A DNA stretch of 64,000 nt, taken from contig NZ_JACBFY010000003.1 of assembly GCF_021401245.1 (NCBI RefSeq), positions 741,648 through 805,647 of the forward strand. The letters are read 5' to 3'. This document shows positions 8,804 through 18,296 of the stretch, one piece after another. The position numbers and the translations under genes were made by a program. Each line of letters begins with the position of its first letter. Within the stretch, counting starts at the first letter, position 1. Below the pieces are notes generated by a model. That model was not told where the DNA came from. It was given only the letters and a program-made list of their open reading frames with translations, and ran no database searches. This stretch comes from Pseudacidovorax sp. NFM-22. GTDB taxonomy: Bacteria; Pseudomonadota; Gammaproteobacteria; Burkholderiales; Burkholderiaceae_C.

Positions 8804-9118
8804 ATGATCCAGGGCATCAGCCTGCGCCACCTTCGCTTCTTCATGGCTGTTGCGAGAGCGGCCAGCATTCGGCGCGCCGCAGAGCAGCTGCCGACGGATG
8901 CGTCGAATCTTTCGCGTGCCATCCGTGAGCTGGAGTACCGACTCGGCAACGTGGCGTTGTTCGACCGGCGCCGGCGTCCGATCCGCTTGACGCCTGCAGG
9001 CAGCGCACTGGCCGACCGAGGCCGGGAGCTTGAAGAGCATTTCGTCCGCGTGGTGCAGCAGATGTCTCGTTCACAGTCCGACGCTGGACCGAACGCTGCA
9101 CAGGGACGTGGGCGATGA
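8804..9118 (+). CDS. LysR-type HTH-only protein preceding traG
   Basis: A 104-residue protein that is just the N-terminal winged-helix part of a LysR regulator: ISLRHLRFFMAVARAASI, an HTH region with NLSRAIRELEYRLG, then LFDRRRRPIRLTPAG. The normal ~200-residue effector-binding domain is absent. I chose the ATG at 8804 because it places the HTH at the usual distance from the start; upstream extension in frame to 8681 has no LysR similarity. It lies before traG, a position where Tn4371-like elements often carry a small regulator. It may regulate the transfer operon, or it may be a 5' remnant of a full LysR gene. Confidence 0.6.
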   Translation: MIQGISLRHLRFFMAVARAASIRRAAEQLPTDASNLSRAIRELEYRLGNVALFDRRRRPIRLTPAGSALADRGRELEEHFVRVVQQMSRSQSDAGPNAAQGRGR

Positions 9119-9246
9119 GCAGGCGCTCTGGACTGCAGTACGCCTGGGTACGCCAGCGTGGGTGGTCGGCCTTCGCTGCTCTTCGGACACTGCACCGCAG
9201 TTGCGCGGCTGGGGCCGCCGTTCAGTGGTCGTGTCAAGGAGCTTGG

Positions 9247-11280
9247 ATGTCGCATGAGGTGCAAAGCGGTGTGCTGGTCGGGCGAATCGCCGCGGTCGCC
9301 GCCACTTCCCTGGGCGGCGTCTGGGCGGGCACGCAGTGGACGGCCAGTGCCCTCGGGCATCAGCCCCGGCTTGGCGGACCGTGGTTCGAACTGCTCGGGC
9401 AGCCGGTCTATGAACCCTGGAAGCTCTTCGAATGGTGGTACTGGTACGACGCCTATGCGCCCGAGGTCTTCAGCCGAGGCGGCACCATCGCGGCGAGCAG
9501 CGGCCTCCTTGCCACGGGCGTGGCCATCGGCATGGCGGTGTGGCATTCGCGGGTGTCGCGCCGTGTGACGACCTACGGCTCGGCGCGGTGGGCGGAGCGC
9601 ACCGAGATCGACAAGGCCGGCCTGACGGGCGCCGCCGGCGTATTCCTAGGCCGTCTTCCCGCGCGCGATGGCGCCTACCTGCGCCATGAGGGGCCAGAGC
9701 ACGTGATGGCCTTCGCGCCGACGCGCTCGGGCAAGGGCGTGGGGCTGGTGGTGCCAACGCTGCTCAGTTGGCCCGGCTCGGCGGTGGTGCATGACATCAA
9801 GGGCGAGAACTGGCAGCTCACGGCGGGCTGGCGGTCTCGCTTCTCTCACTGCCTGCTCTTCAACCCCACGGATGCACGGTCTGCCGCCTACAACCCGCTG
9901 CTGGAGGTGCGGCGCGGCGAACACGAGGTTCGCGACGTGCAGAACATTGCCGACATCCTGGTGGACCCCGAGGGTGCGCTCGAGCGGCGCAACCACTGGG
10001 AGAAGACCTCTCATGCGCTGCTGGTGGGGGCGATCCTGCACGTGCTCTATGCGGACGAAGACCGGACGCTGCGCGGCGTCGCGAACTTCTTGTCCGACCC
10101 TGCTTGCACCTTCGAGCACACCTTGCACCGCATGATGACGACGCTGCATCTGGGGACCGCGCCGCACCCGGTGGTAGCGTCTGCGGCGCGGGAGGTGCTC
10201 AACAAGAGCGATAACGAGCGCTCGGGCGTGCTCTCCACCGCCATGTCCTTCCTGGGCCTGTACCGGGATCCCACGGTGGCGGAGGTGACGGCCCGGTGCG
10301 ACTGGCGTATCGCGGACCTGATCTCGGCGCAGCACCCGCTTTCGTTGTACCTGGTGGTTCCGCCCTCGGACATCAGCCGCACCAAGCCGCTGATCCGGCT
10401 CATCCTCAACCAGATCGGCCGCCGGCTCACGGAGTCGCTCGACGGCTCGGATGGCCTGGAACGGCGTCACAAGCTGCTGCTGATGCTGGATGAATTCCCG
10501 GCCCTGGGACGGCTGGACTTCTTCGAATCGGCGCTGGCGTTCATGGCCGGCTATGGCCTGCGTGCCTTCCTGATTGCGCAGAGCCTGAATCAGATCGACA
10601 AGGCCTATGGGCCGAACCACGCGATCCTGGACAACTGCCATGTGCGCATTGCGTTCGCCACCAATGACGAGCGCACCGCCAAGCGCATCTCTGACGCCTT
10701 GGGGACGGCCACGGAGTTGCGCGCCCAGCGCAACTATGCCGGCCATCGGCTCGCGCCCTGGCTGGGGCACCTGATGGTGTCGCGCCAGGAGACGTCTCGC
10801 CCCTTGCTGACACCCGGGGAGGTCATGCAGCTGCCGCCCGACGACGCTGTCGTGATGGTGTCGGGCCATGCGCCCATTCGGGCGCGCAAGCTGCGCTATT
10901 TCCTGGACCGCAATTTCACTGCGCGTGTACTGCCGCCGCCGAGGTTGACCGTGGGCCGCTATCCCGACCGGCCGCCCGCTCGGCCGGACGATTGGCATGC
11001 GCTGCCTGCGGGTGGCGGCGCAGGGGTACCGGCGGCGCAGTTCTGCGACTCGTCCTCGGACGAAGGCGGCCATCAGCTGAAGCCAGAACTGGATCTCTCG
11101 CCGCCGGTCACGCCTGAGCCGGAGCCGGTGGATCTGCTGTTGCTCGACGAAGAGGTCGACGACGGGAGCATGCCTTTGCCTCGCGGCCTCGCTGGCGCCC
11201 GTGGTGGCCATGCCGTGCGTGATCGGTCTCGGCTCGCCCGCTTGGCGGCGCTGGATCCGGAGGACGGGATCGTGCTATGA
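9247..11280 (+). CDS. traG: TraG/VirD4-family type IV coupling protein
   Basis: A 677-residue inner-membrane ATPase that delivers the relaxosome to the mating channel. The ATG at 9247 has AAGGAG at 9236-9241; an upstream in-frame start (9115) overlaps the previous gene and is less likely. Hydrophobic segments near residues 10-30 and ~80-100 anchor it. The nucleotide site is PTRSGKG (~158-164), and Walker B is LMLDEFPALGR (~412-422). The ITF/FLIAQSLNQID region is typical of VirD4 proteins. It is the first large gene of the trb block and overlaps the next gene by four bases. The acidic C-terminus after ~600 is low complexity. Confidence 0.95.
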   Translation: MSHEVQSGVLVGRIAAVAATSLGGVWAGTQWTASALGHQPRLGGPWFELLGQPVYEPWKLFEWWYWYDAYAPEVFSRGGTIAASSGLLATGVAIGMAVWHSRVSRRVTTYGSARWAERTEIDKAGLTGAAGVFLGRLPARDGAYLRHEGPEHVMAFAPTRSGKGVGLVVPTLLSWPGSAVVHDIKGENWQLTAGWRSRFSHCLLFNPTDARSAAYNPLLEVRRGEHEVRDVQNIADILVDPEGALERRNHWEKTSHALLVGAILHVLYADEDRTLRGVANFLSDPACTFEHTLHRMMTTLHLGTAPHPVVASAAREVLNKSDNERSGVLSTAMSFLGLYRDPTVAEVTARCDWRIADLISAQHPLSLYLVVPPSDISRTKPLIRLILNQIGRRLTESLDGSDGLERRHKLLLMLDEFPALGRLDFFESALAFMAGYGLRAFLIAQSLNQIDKAYGPNHAILDNCHVRIAFATNDERTAKRISDALGTATELRAQRNYAGHRLAPWLGHLMVSRQETSRPLLTPGEVMQLPPDDAVVMVSGHAPIRARKLRYFLDRNFTARVLPPPRLTVGRYPDRPPARPDDWHALPAGGGAGVPAAQFCDSSSDEGGHQLKPELDLSPPVTPEPEPVDLLLLDEEVDDGSMPLPRGLAGARGGHAVRDRSRLARLAALDPEDGIVL

Positions 11281-11756
11281 GCCTCGGCACGCGGCGCACG
11301 CGCCTGAACATCTTCATCGAGCGGGACCATGCCCGCCGGCTGGATGACATCGCGGCCCATCGCGGCGTATCGAAGTCGTCCGTGATCGCCGCGGCGCTGT
11401 CTGCCTACCTTGCGCCAGACGTGGCGGAGCAGCGCGAGCTTGCCTTGACCAAGCGCCTGGACCGGCTGTCCCGCCAGTTCGAGCGCCTGGAGCGTGACCA
11501 GGGCATCCTGATCGAGACGGTCGCGCTGTTCGTGCGCCACTACCTGACCTTGGCTCTGCCCGTCCCGGAGCATCAGCAGGAGGCCGTCCGCGCCCAAGGT
11601 CGTGCGCGCTATGCACAGTTCATCGAGCAGCTGGCGCGGCATGTGCAGCGCGGGCGCAGCCTGGTCCGGGAAGTCCAGGAGGAGTCCGTGGTTGCCGGTC
11701 CTGTCCCGGACGACTCCGCCGGGCCGGTTCCGGAAAGCCGCGAGGAGGGCGCATGA
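11277..11756 (+). CDS. Ribbon-helix-helix (CopG-type) protein of the trb operon
   Basis: A 159-residue protein starting with a ribbon-helix-helix pattern (RRTRLNIFIERDHARRLDDIAAHRGVSKSSVIAAAL, residues ~5-40), followed by helices predicted to form a coiled coil (~55-85). In Tn4371-like elements a CopG-type gene regularly lies between traG and trbB. It overlaps both neighbours by four bases. It probably binds DNA, as an operon regulator or relaxosome accessory; which of these is not shown. Confidence 0.8.
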   Translation: MSLGTRRTRLNIFIERDHARRLDDIAAHRGVSKSSVIAAALSAYLAPDVAEQRELALTKRLDRLSRQFERLERDQGILIETVALFVRHYLTLALPVPEHQQEAVRAQGRARYAQFIEQLARHVQRGRSLVREVQEESVVAGPVPDDSAGPVPESREEGA

Positions 11757-12787
11757 CTGCCTCCGACGCATGGACCGATGGCGAACCGGCAGAGCGGCGC
11801 ATTCGCATGCTGCGCACGGCCATGGGGCCTGAGATCACCGCCGCTCTCGAAGACCGCGACGTGATCGAGGTCCTCCTCAACCCCGACGGCTCGCTCTGGC
11901 TGGACCGGCTGGGGACGGGCAGGGCGCCGACCGGCCATCGGATGACGGCCGCCGATGCCGAGCGGATCATCCGGCTGGTCGCCGCGCATGTGCGAGCGGA
12001 GGTGCATTCGGGGGCGCCGCTGCTGTCGGCCGAATTGCCCGAAACGGGAGAGCGCTTCATGGGGGCGCTACCGCCCATCGTGCGGGCGCCATCGTTCGCG
12101 ATCCGCAAGCGGGCACTGGCCATCATGACCCTCGCGGACTATGTGGCCGCCGGGATCATGGGCGAGGCACAGGCCGCCTTCCTGCGCTGCGCCGTACGGG
12201 CCCGCCTGAACATTGTGGTGGCCGGCGGCACCAGCACCGGCAAGACGACGCTGGCGAACGCGCTGCTCGACGAAGTGGCCCAGACACGTGACCGTGTGCT
12301 CGTGCTGGAGGACACCGTGGAGCTGCAGTGCCGCAGCGAGGACCACGTGAGCCTGCGCGCAGAACCGGGTGCGGCCACCATGGCCGACCTGGTGCGCGCC
12401 ACCTTGCGCCTGCGGCCGGACCGCATCGTGGTCGGCGAGGTGCGCGGCGCCGAAGCGCTGGACCTGATCAAGGCCTGGGGCACCGGCCACCCGGGCGGCA
12501 TTGCCACGGTGCACGCCAATTCAGCAGCTGGTGCTCTCACGCGGCTGGAACAGCTCATCCAGGAAGTCAGCCTTGCGGTTCCGCGCGCACTCATTGCCGA
12601 GACGGTGAACGTGGTGGTGCATCTCGCGGGGCGCGGTCACGCCCGTCGGGTTCGCTGCATTGCACGGGTCGTCGGCCACGACACCAACGGCTATCTGCTG
12701 GACGACTCGCTGGAGCCTGCGCTGCCCGGGTCTTCCGAGTCCGTGCCTCCTCAATCGTCGTCACCCCTTCCAGGAGATTCTTCATGA
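11753..12787 (+). CDS. trbB: TrbB, VirB11-family secretion ATPase
   Basis: A 344-residue hexameric ATPase powering pilus assembly and DNA transfer at the inner-membrane face. Walker A is GGTSTGKTT (~158-166); the Asp box LVLEDTVELQC, the His box GHPGGIATVHAN and the RPDRIVVGEVRG segment are all canonical for VirB11/TrbB. Length is normal. Start and stop overlap the flanking genes by four bases each. The proline- and serine-rich last ~30 residues are unrelated to the ATPase fold. Confidence 0.96.
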   Translation: MTASDAWTDGEPAERRIRMLRTAMGPEITAALEDRDVIEVLLNPDGSLWLDRLGTGRAPTGHRMTAADAERIIRLVAAHVRAEVHSGAPLLSAELPETGERFMGALPPIVRAPSFAIRKRALAIMTLADYVAAGIMGEAQAAFLRCAVRARLNIVVAGGTSTGKTTLANALLDEVAQTRDRVLVLEDTVELQCRSEDHVSLRAEPGAATMADLVRATLRLRPDRIVVGEVRGAEALDLIKAWGTGHPGGIATVHANSAAGALTRLEQLIQEVSLAVPRALIAETVNVVVHLAGRGHARRVRCIARVVGHDTNGYLLDDSLEPALPGSSESVPPQSSSPLPGDSS

Positions 12788-13116
12788 TCCTTCGTCGCTG
12801 TTCCAGGCGGGCGCTGCTGCGTGCCGCCTTCCCGCTGCTCACACTGCTGGCGGTGGCGGCTCCTGCGTATGCCGCTGGCTCCAGCATGCCGTGGGAGGCG
12901 CCGCTGCAGTCCATCCTCGAGTCCATCCAGGGACCGGTGGCGCGCATCGTGGCGGTGATCATCATCATCTCGACGGGCCTGGCCCTTGCCTTCGGCGACA
13001 CGTCTGGGGGCTTCCGCAAGCTGATCCAGATCGTGTTCGGCCTGTCGATCGCGTTCGCGGCCTCTTCCTTCTTCCTGAGCTTCTTCAGCTTCTCCGGCGG
13101 AGCGGTGCTGGCATGA
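12784..13116 (+). CDS. trbC: TrbC, conjugative pilin precursor (VirB2 family)
   Basis: A 110-residue protein. A signal sequence (RRALLRAAFPLL through APAYA) precedes two hydrophobic segments (~55-75 and ~85-105), the classic VirB2/TrbC arrangement. Processing near AYAAGS would leave a mature pilin subunit of ~75 residues. The ATG at 12784 overlaps the trbB stop; the longer upstream frame is a shadow of trbB. Confidence 0.93.
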   Translation: MILRRCSRRALLRAAFPLLTLLAVAAPAYAAGSSMPWEAPLQSILESIQGPVARIVAVIIIISTGLALAFGDTSGGFRKLIQIVFGLSIAFAASSFFLSFFSFSGGAVLA

Positions 13117-13379
13117 GCGGATCGGACATCCCTGGCTTCGAAGTGCCGCTGCACCGGTCGCTGACGGAGCCAATTCTGCTGGGGGGTGCGCCGCGGACGG
13201 TGGCCATCGCCAACGGAACCTTGGCGGCCGCTGTGGGGTTGGGCCTGCAGTTGTGGATCCCGGGTGCCGTGCTTTGGGTTGTCGGCCACGCACTGGCGGT
13301 CTGGGGGGCGCGGCAGGACGCGCAGTTCATGGCGGTGTTCATGCGGCACCTCAAGCACCGCGTCTTGCTGGACGTGTGA
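13113..13379 (+). CDS. trbD: TrbD, VirB3-family inner-membrane protein
   Basis: An 88-residue protein with an N-terminal VPLHRSLTEPILLGG segment, the conserved opening of VirB3/TrbD, then one or two membrane segments (~30-65). It overlaps trbC by four bases and is followed after 12 bases by trbE, its usual functional partner. Confidence 0.93.
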   Translation: MSGSDIPGFEVPLHRSLTEPILLGGAPRTVAIANGTLAAAVGLGLQLWIPGAVLWVVGHALAVWGARQDAQFMAVFMRHLKHRVLLDV

Positions 13380-13391
13380 GGACTGGGCTTC

Positions 13392-15839
13392 ATGTTCAAT
13401 CTGTCCGAATACCGCCGACGTGCCGACCAGCTGGCCGACTATCTGCCCTGGGCGGGGCTTGTGGCGCCGGGGGTCGTCCTGAACAAGGACGGCAGCTTCC
13501 AACGCACGGCCCGCTTTCGCGGCCCGGATCTGGACAGCGCCACGCCGACCGAGCTCGTGGCGACCACCGCGCGGCTCAACAACGCGCTGCGTCGTCTCGG
13601 TTCCGGCTGGGCGATCTTCGTGCAGGCCGAGCGGCGCGAGGCGGCCGGCTATCCCCACTCCGCATTTCCTGAGCCTCTGTCGTGGCTGGTGGACGAAGAG
13701 CGCCGCGCGGCCTTCGAGGCGTCGGACAGTCACTTCGAGAGCCACTACCACCTCACACTGGTCTGGCTTCCCGCGGAAGAGAACCGTACCCGGGCGGCGT
13801 ATCTTCTCTACGAGAACCGGGCAGTTGAAGGCGTGGACTGGCGTGAGCGCCTGACGACCTTCGTTGCGGAGTCCGGGCGGCTGCTGGGCCTGATCGAAGG
13901 CGTGATGCCCGAGGTCGGCTGGCTGGACGATGCGCAGACCTTGTCCTTTCTGCACGGCTGCATCTCGGAGCACCGGCACGCGGTCGCGGTGCCCGAGGTG
14001 CCCATGTACCTGGACGTGCTGCTTGCCGACCGACCCCTGACCGGTGGCCTGGCGCCCATGTTGGGCAGTGAGCATCTGCGGGTGCTGACCGTCCGCGGCT
14101 TTCCGACATCGACCTGGCCCGGCATCCTGGACGACCTCAACCGACTAGGCTTTGCCTATCGCTGGTCGACCCGCTTCCTCTGCATGGACAAGGCCGAAGC
14201 GGAGCAGACGCTCGTGCGGCTGCGCCGGCAGTGGTTCGCCAAGCGCAAGAGCGTCATCGCGCTGTTGCGCGAGAGCGTGTTCCAGCAGGAGAGCCCGCTG
14301 GTCGATACCGATGCGAGCAACAAGGCCGCCGATGCCGACGCGGCGCTACAGTCTTTGGGCGGAGACCAGGTCGCATTCGGCTATGTCACAGCGACGGTGG
14401 TGGTGATGGATGCCAGCGCCGATGCAGCTGAAGAAAAGCTGCGGCAGGTTGAGCGGGTGATCCAGGGGCGCGGCTTCGTCACGATGCCGGAGACGCTCAA
14501 TGCGGTGGAGGCCTGGCTGTCGTCTCTGCCCGGACACGTGTATGCCAACGTCCGCCAGCCTATCGTGTCCACGCTGAACCTGGCGCACCTGATGCCCGTG
14601 TCGGCCGTCTGGGCCGGGCCGGAGCGGAACGCCCATCTGGACGGCCCGCCGCTCGTGATCACCCGGACCGACGGAGCGACGCCGTTCCGGCTGGTGACGC
14701 ATGTGGGCGACGTGGGTCATACGCTGGTGGTGGGGCCGACCGGCATGGGCAAGTCCGTGTTGCTGGCCACGCTAGCGCTGCAGTTCCGGCGCTATCCCGG
14801 GTCGCGCGTTCTGGCCTTTGACGTCGGGCGGTCCTTGCGCGCGACGATCCTGGGGCTCGGGGGCGAGCACTACGACCTCGGTGCTGAACATGGGATCGCC
14901 TTCCAGCCGCTCGCCCGCATCGATGAAGAAGGCCATCGCGCATGGGCGGCTGAATGGATAGAGGGGCGGCTGCGGCAGGAAGGTGTCGACGTCGGGCCCG
15001 CCGAGCGCGAGGCGGTCTGGCTGGCCCTGGGCAGTCTGGCCAGCGCGCCGGTCGAGCAGCGAACGCTGACCGGACTCTCGGTGCTGCTGCAATCCAGGGC
15101 CTTGCGCCAGGCGCTCGCGCCCTACGTGCTGGGCGGCGCCCATGGGCGGCTGCTGGATGCGGAGGCGGACAGGCTGGGCGATGCCGCCGTGCAGTGCTTC
15201 GAGATGGAGGCGCTGATGCCCAGCAAGGCGGCGGTGCTGGCCGTGCTGGGCTATCTCTTCGCGCGCTTCGAGGCTCGCTTCGACGGAGCGCCCACGCTGC
15301 TCATCATGGACGAGGCCTGGCTTTTCCTGGATGACCCGGTGTTCGCGGCACGGATCCGCCAATGGCTCAAGACGCTGCGCAAGAAGAACGTGTCGGTGGT
15401 CTTCGCGACACAGAGCCTGGCCGACATCCAGAACTCCAGCATTGCGCCGGCCGTCGCCGAGAGCTGCGCAAGTCGCATCTTCCTGCCCAATCCTCAGGCG
15501 ACCGAGCCGCAGATCCGGCAGATCTACGAAGGCTTCGGCCTGAATGCGCGGCAGATTGCCATCGTGGCGACCGCCATCCCCAAGCGGGAGTACTACTACC
15601 AGTCCCGTCTGGGCAGCCGCGCCTTCGACCTTGGGCTGGGACCGGTGGCGCTGGCCTTCGCTGGTGCGTCGCGGCCCGAGCAGCAGCGGGAGATGGATGA
15701 ACTGCTGCGCGAGCACGGCCGCGCTGCGTTCGCGCGGCAGTGGCTGCTGCATCAACGCCTTGGCTGGGCGGCTGAGCTTCTGGCTGCCTTCCCAGGTGCT
15801 GACCCTCAACCTTCCAACTTCGAGGAGAACTCCGCATGA
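13392..15839 (+). CDS. trbE: TrbE, VirB4-family secretion ATPase
   Basis: An 815-residue ATPase, normal length for TrbE. The N-terminal CagE/TrbE/VirB4 domain begins MFNLSEYRRRADQLADYLPW. The C-terminal RecA-like domain has Walker A GPTGMGKS (~448-455) and Walker B LLIMDEAWLFLDD (~636), with FATQSLADIQNS following. It energises pilus biogenesis with TrbB. A GAGGA sequence in the trbD-trbE gap serves as ribosome site, and the end overlaps trbJ by four bases. Confidence 0.96.
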   Translation: MFNLSEYRRRADQLADYLPWAGLVAPGVVLNKDGSFQRTARFRGPDLDSATPTELVATTARLNNALRRLGSGWAIFVQAERREAAGYPHSAFPEPLSWLVDEERRAAFEASDSHFESHYHLTLVWLPAEENRTRAAYLLYENRAVEGVDWRERLTTFVAESGRLLGLIEGVMPEVGWLDDAQTLSFLHGCISEHRHAVAVPEVPMYLDVLLADRPLTGGLAPMLGSEHLRVLTVRGFPTSTWPGILDDLNRLGFAYRWSTRFLCMDKAEAEQTLVRLRRQWFAKRKSVIALLRESVFQQESPLVDTDASNKAADADAALQSLGGDQVAFGYVTATVVVMDASADAAEEKLRQVERVIQGRGFVTMPETLNAVEAWLSSLPGHVYANVRQPIVSTLNLAHLMPVSAVWAGPERNAHLDGPPLVITRTDGATPFRLVTHVGDVGHTLVVGPTGMGKSVLLATLALQFRRYPGSRVLAFDVGRSLRATILGLGGEHYDLGAEHGIAFQPLARIDEEGHRAWAAEWIEGRLRQEGVDVGPAEREAVWLALGSLASAPVEQRTLTGLSVLLQSRALRQALAPYVLGGAHGRLLDAEADRLGDAAVQCFEMEALMPSKAAVLAVLGYLFARFEARFDGAPTLLIMDEAWLFLDDPVFAARIRQWLKTLRKKNVSVVFATQSLADIQNSSIAPAVAESCASRIFLPNPQATEPQIRQIYEGFGLNARQIAIVATAIPKREYYYQSRLGSRAFDLGLGPVALAFAGASRPEQQREMDELLREHGRAAFARQWLLHQRLGWAAELLAAFPGADPQPSNFEENSA

Positions 15840-16603
15840 AGCCATTTCGCATTCCCTCCCGTCCGCTGTGCCGTGTGGCGTTGGCGGCCGCTCTGGTCTT
15901 CGGCGCCGCAGCACCTGCCCACGCGCTCTTCGGGATCGGCGACATCGTGCTCGATCCCTCGAACCTGGCTCAGAACATCCTCACGGCCGCCAACACGCTG
16001 GAGCAGATCAACAACCAGGTGAAGCAGCTCCAGAACGAAGCGCAGATGCTTTCGAATCAGGCCAAGAACCTGACTCGCCTCGACTTCAACGCACTGGCAC
16101 AGTTGCGCAGCACGCTGGCCACGTCGAACCGACTGATCCAGGAGGCTCAGAGCCTGGCCCAGGGCGTGCAGGCGATGGACGCGCAGTTCCGGGCGCTTTA
16201 TCCGGAGGCCGTGGGTGTTTCCGTCTCGCAGGGCCAGATGGTCGAGGACGCGCGTCGGCGCTGGTCCCTGTCGTTGGAGGCGCTGCGCACCGCAGCGAAG
16301 ATGCAGGCGCAGGCCGTGCAGACCTTCTCTTCGGACGAGCAGGTCCTGTCCGATCTGGTGGAACGCAGCCAGTCGGCGAGTGGCGCGTTGCAGGCTGCGC
16401 AGGCGACCAATCAACTGCTGGCGCTCCAGGCCCGACAGGCGATCCAGGCGCAGCAGCTTCAGCTGACCCAGGACCGTGCCAACGCGCTGGAGCAGGCGCG
16501 GCAGGCTGCTGCGCATGAGAGCGCGCGCGAGACGCGGCGCCGCTTCCAGGGCAGTGGCACGGCATACACCCCGTATCCGGTGAGCTTCCATGGCACTCCG
16601 TGA
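15836..16603 (+). CDS. trbJ: TrbJ, VirB5-family periplasmic transfer protein
   Basis: A 255-residue exported protein. The signal peptide ends near APAHALFG, and the mature part is strongly helical with coiled-coil character (NTLEQINNQVKQLQNEAQML, ~60-85). VirB5/TrbJ proteins are minor pilus components or adhesins. In RP4 and Tn4371-type systems trbJ follows trbE, as here. It overlaps the next small gene by 14 bases. Confidence 0.92.
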   Translation: MKPFRIPSRPLCRVALAAALVFGAAAPAHALFGIGDIVLDPSNLAQNILTAANTLEQINNQVKQLQNEAQMLSNQAKNLTRLDFNALAQLRSTLATSNRLIQEAQSLAQGVQAMDAQFRALYPEAVGVSVSQGQMVEDARRRWSLSLEALRTAAKMQAQAVQTFSSDEQVLSDLVERSQSASGALQAAQATNQLLALQARQAIQAQQLQLTQDRANALEQARQAAAHESARETRRRFQGSGTAYTPYPVSFHGTP

Positions 16604-16913
16604 AGCGGTAGGCGCGCCGGGGGCGATCTACTGGCTCACGATGGGCATGCTGGTGGGGGCGGTACTGGGGCAGGGCGGATGCAGCCGGCAGGAGAACGCC
16701 GCAGCTCCCATGACAGCCGCGGCGCTTGCAGAGGATCCGCAGCGCTTGGCCGCCTTGCGCGCCGCATGTCGGCAACGCGATGCATCCGTGTCGGAAGCGC
16801 AGTGTGCGGCGGTTTCAGAGGCAGTGCGCCTGCGCTTTCTTCGCGCAGAGCCGTCGCCTTACGCGACATCCGTCTCGCCGGCGGCGCAGCCGGGCGGGGG
16901 TGCCGCGCCATGA
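16590..16913 (+). CDS. Small lipoprotein at the trbK (entry exclusion) position
   Basis: A 107-residue protein with hydrophobic residues ~14-27 and a lipobox-like LGQGGC (Cys ~31), so probably an outer- or inner-membrane lipoprotein. The mature region contains AALRAACRQRD and SEAQCAAVSEA, a two-cysteine motif seen in TrbK-like exclusion proteins of these elements. Position between trbJ and trbL is the trbK position of RP4. The exclusion role is inferred from position and general features. Confidence 0.75.
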   Translation: MALREAVGAPGAIYWLTMGMLVGAVLGQGGCSRQENAAAPMTAAALAEDPQRLAALRAACRQRDASVSEAQCAAVSEAVRLRFLRAEPSPYATSVSPAAQPGGGAAP

Positions 16914-18286
16914 CCGACGTCGGGACCATCGACCGCTTCCTGGACGTCTTCTTCCGCTACATCGATTCCGGCTTCGGTCTGCTCCAGGGCGAGGTGCGCT
17001 TCCTGACCGCCACGCTTGTGGCCATCGACGTGACGCTTGCGGGACTGATGTGGGCGCTGGGCCATGCGAGCGGGCAGGGCGACGAGGTGATGGCGCGGCT
17101 CATCAAGAAGGTGCTCTACGTGGGGGCCTTCGCCTACATCCTCGGCAATTTCAATCGTCTGGCCGGGATCGTGTTCGACTCATTTGCGGGGCTGGGCCTG
17201 CAGGCCTCCCGCTCCGGTCTTTCGAAGGGGCACCTATTGCAGCCGGGCCGTCTGGCGCAGGTCGGCATCGAAGCGGGGCGTCCGATCATGAAGCAGATCG
17301 GTGATCTCACGGGCTTTCCGGAGGTCTTCGCCAACCTGGACATGATCGCGGTCCTCTTCCTGGCCTGGCTTGTGCTGATCGTGGCGTTCTTCGTGCTCGC
17401 CGTTCAGCTCTTTGTCACGCTGATCGAGTTCAAGCTCACCACGCTGGCGGGCTTCGTGTTGGTGCCGTTCGCGCTGTGGAACAAGACGGCCTTCCTTGCC
17501 GAGAAGGTGCTCGGGAATGTGGTGGCTTCGGGTATCAAGGTGCTGGTGCTGGCCGTCATCGTGGGCATCGGCTCGGGCCTGTTTGGCGAGTTCACTGCGG
17601 CGCCTGGGGAGGATCCCAGCATCGACCATGCGCTGGCCACGATGCTGGCGGCGCTGACCTTGCTGGGGCTTGGCGTCTTTGGCCCGGGCATCGCGACCGG
17701 GCTGGTGTCCGGCGCGCCGCAACTGGGCGCAGGTGCTGCAGCCGGTACTGCGTTGGGGGCGGCGGGTTTGGCCGTCGCCGGCGGTGCTGCCGCCGCGAGC
17801 GTGGGGTCAGCTGCGGCGGCTGGAGCGCGGCTCGCGCCCGGTGCGGCAGGCGCTGTCATCCGAGGCGGCGTCTCGGCCAGCCGAACTGCCACATCCCTGG
17901 CGCGTGAGGCCGGGACGGCATATGCGTCCGGCGCAGCCGGCAGCGGTGCTGATCCAGCCCGTGCTGCCGCAGCGGGCATGGCCAATGTGGCGCGTTCTGG
18001 CGCGAGCGCATTGGGGGCACGCCTGGTGACTGGCTCCAAAGCACTCGGTGAACGCGTGGTGGACTTCGTGGCTGAGGCGGCTGCACCCGCAGGGGCCGCA
18101 TCGGGCGCGGCAGAGGCGGGGGACTCAAAAGCCCCCGCGGGCCAGGCACCGGAGCCGACCTGGGCGCGGCGCATGCGGCGGCGCCAGCAGATGGGGCATG
18201 CGGCCACCACAGCTGCCCACACCTTGCGCAGTGGCGATGCAGGTGGCGCCGGCACCGGCCCGAGCCTGCGCGATTCGGATTCCTGA
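16910..18286 (+). CDS. trbL: TrbL, VirB6-family polytopic membrane protein
   Basis: A 458-residue protein. The ATG at 16910 overlaps the preceding stop; an upstream frame extension is a shadow. Five or more membrane segments lie between ~25 and ~260 (for example LVLIVAFFVLAVQLFVTLIEF). The C-terminal ~200 residues are Ala/Gly-rich with many GAA repeats, as is usual for TrbL. It forms part of the inner-membrane channel with TrbC, TrbD and TrbE. The charged tail ends near residue 458. Confidence 0.94.
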   Translation: MTDVGTIDRFLDVFFRYIDSGFGLLQGEVRFLTATLVAIDVTLAGLMWALGHASGQGDEVMARLIKKVLYVGAFAYILGNFNRLAGIVFDSFAGLGLQASRSGLSKGHLLQPGRLAQVGIEAGRPIMKQIGDLTGFPEVFANLDMIAVLFLAWLVLIVAFFVLAVQLFVTLIEFKLTTLAGFVLVPFALWNKTAFLAEKVLGNVVASGIKVLVLAVIVGIGSGLFGEFTAAPGEDPSIDHALATMLAALTLLGLGVFGPGIATGLVSGAPQLGAGAAAGTALGAAGLAVAGGAAAASVGSAAAAGARLAPGAAGAVIRGGVSASRTATSLAREAGTAYASGAAGSGADPARAAAAGMANVARSGASALGARLVTGSKALGERVVDFVAEAAAPAGAASGAAEAGDSKAPAGQAPEPTWARRMRRRQQMGHAATTAAHTLRSGDAGGAGTGPSLRDSDS

Positions 18287-18296
18287 GGAGCACAAC

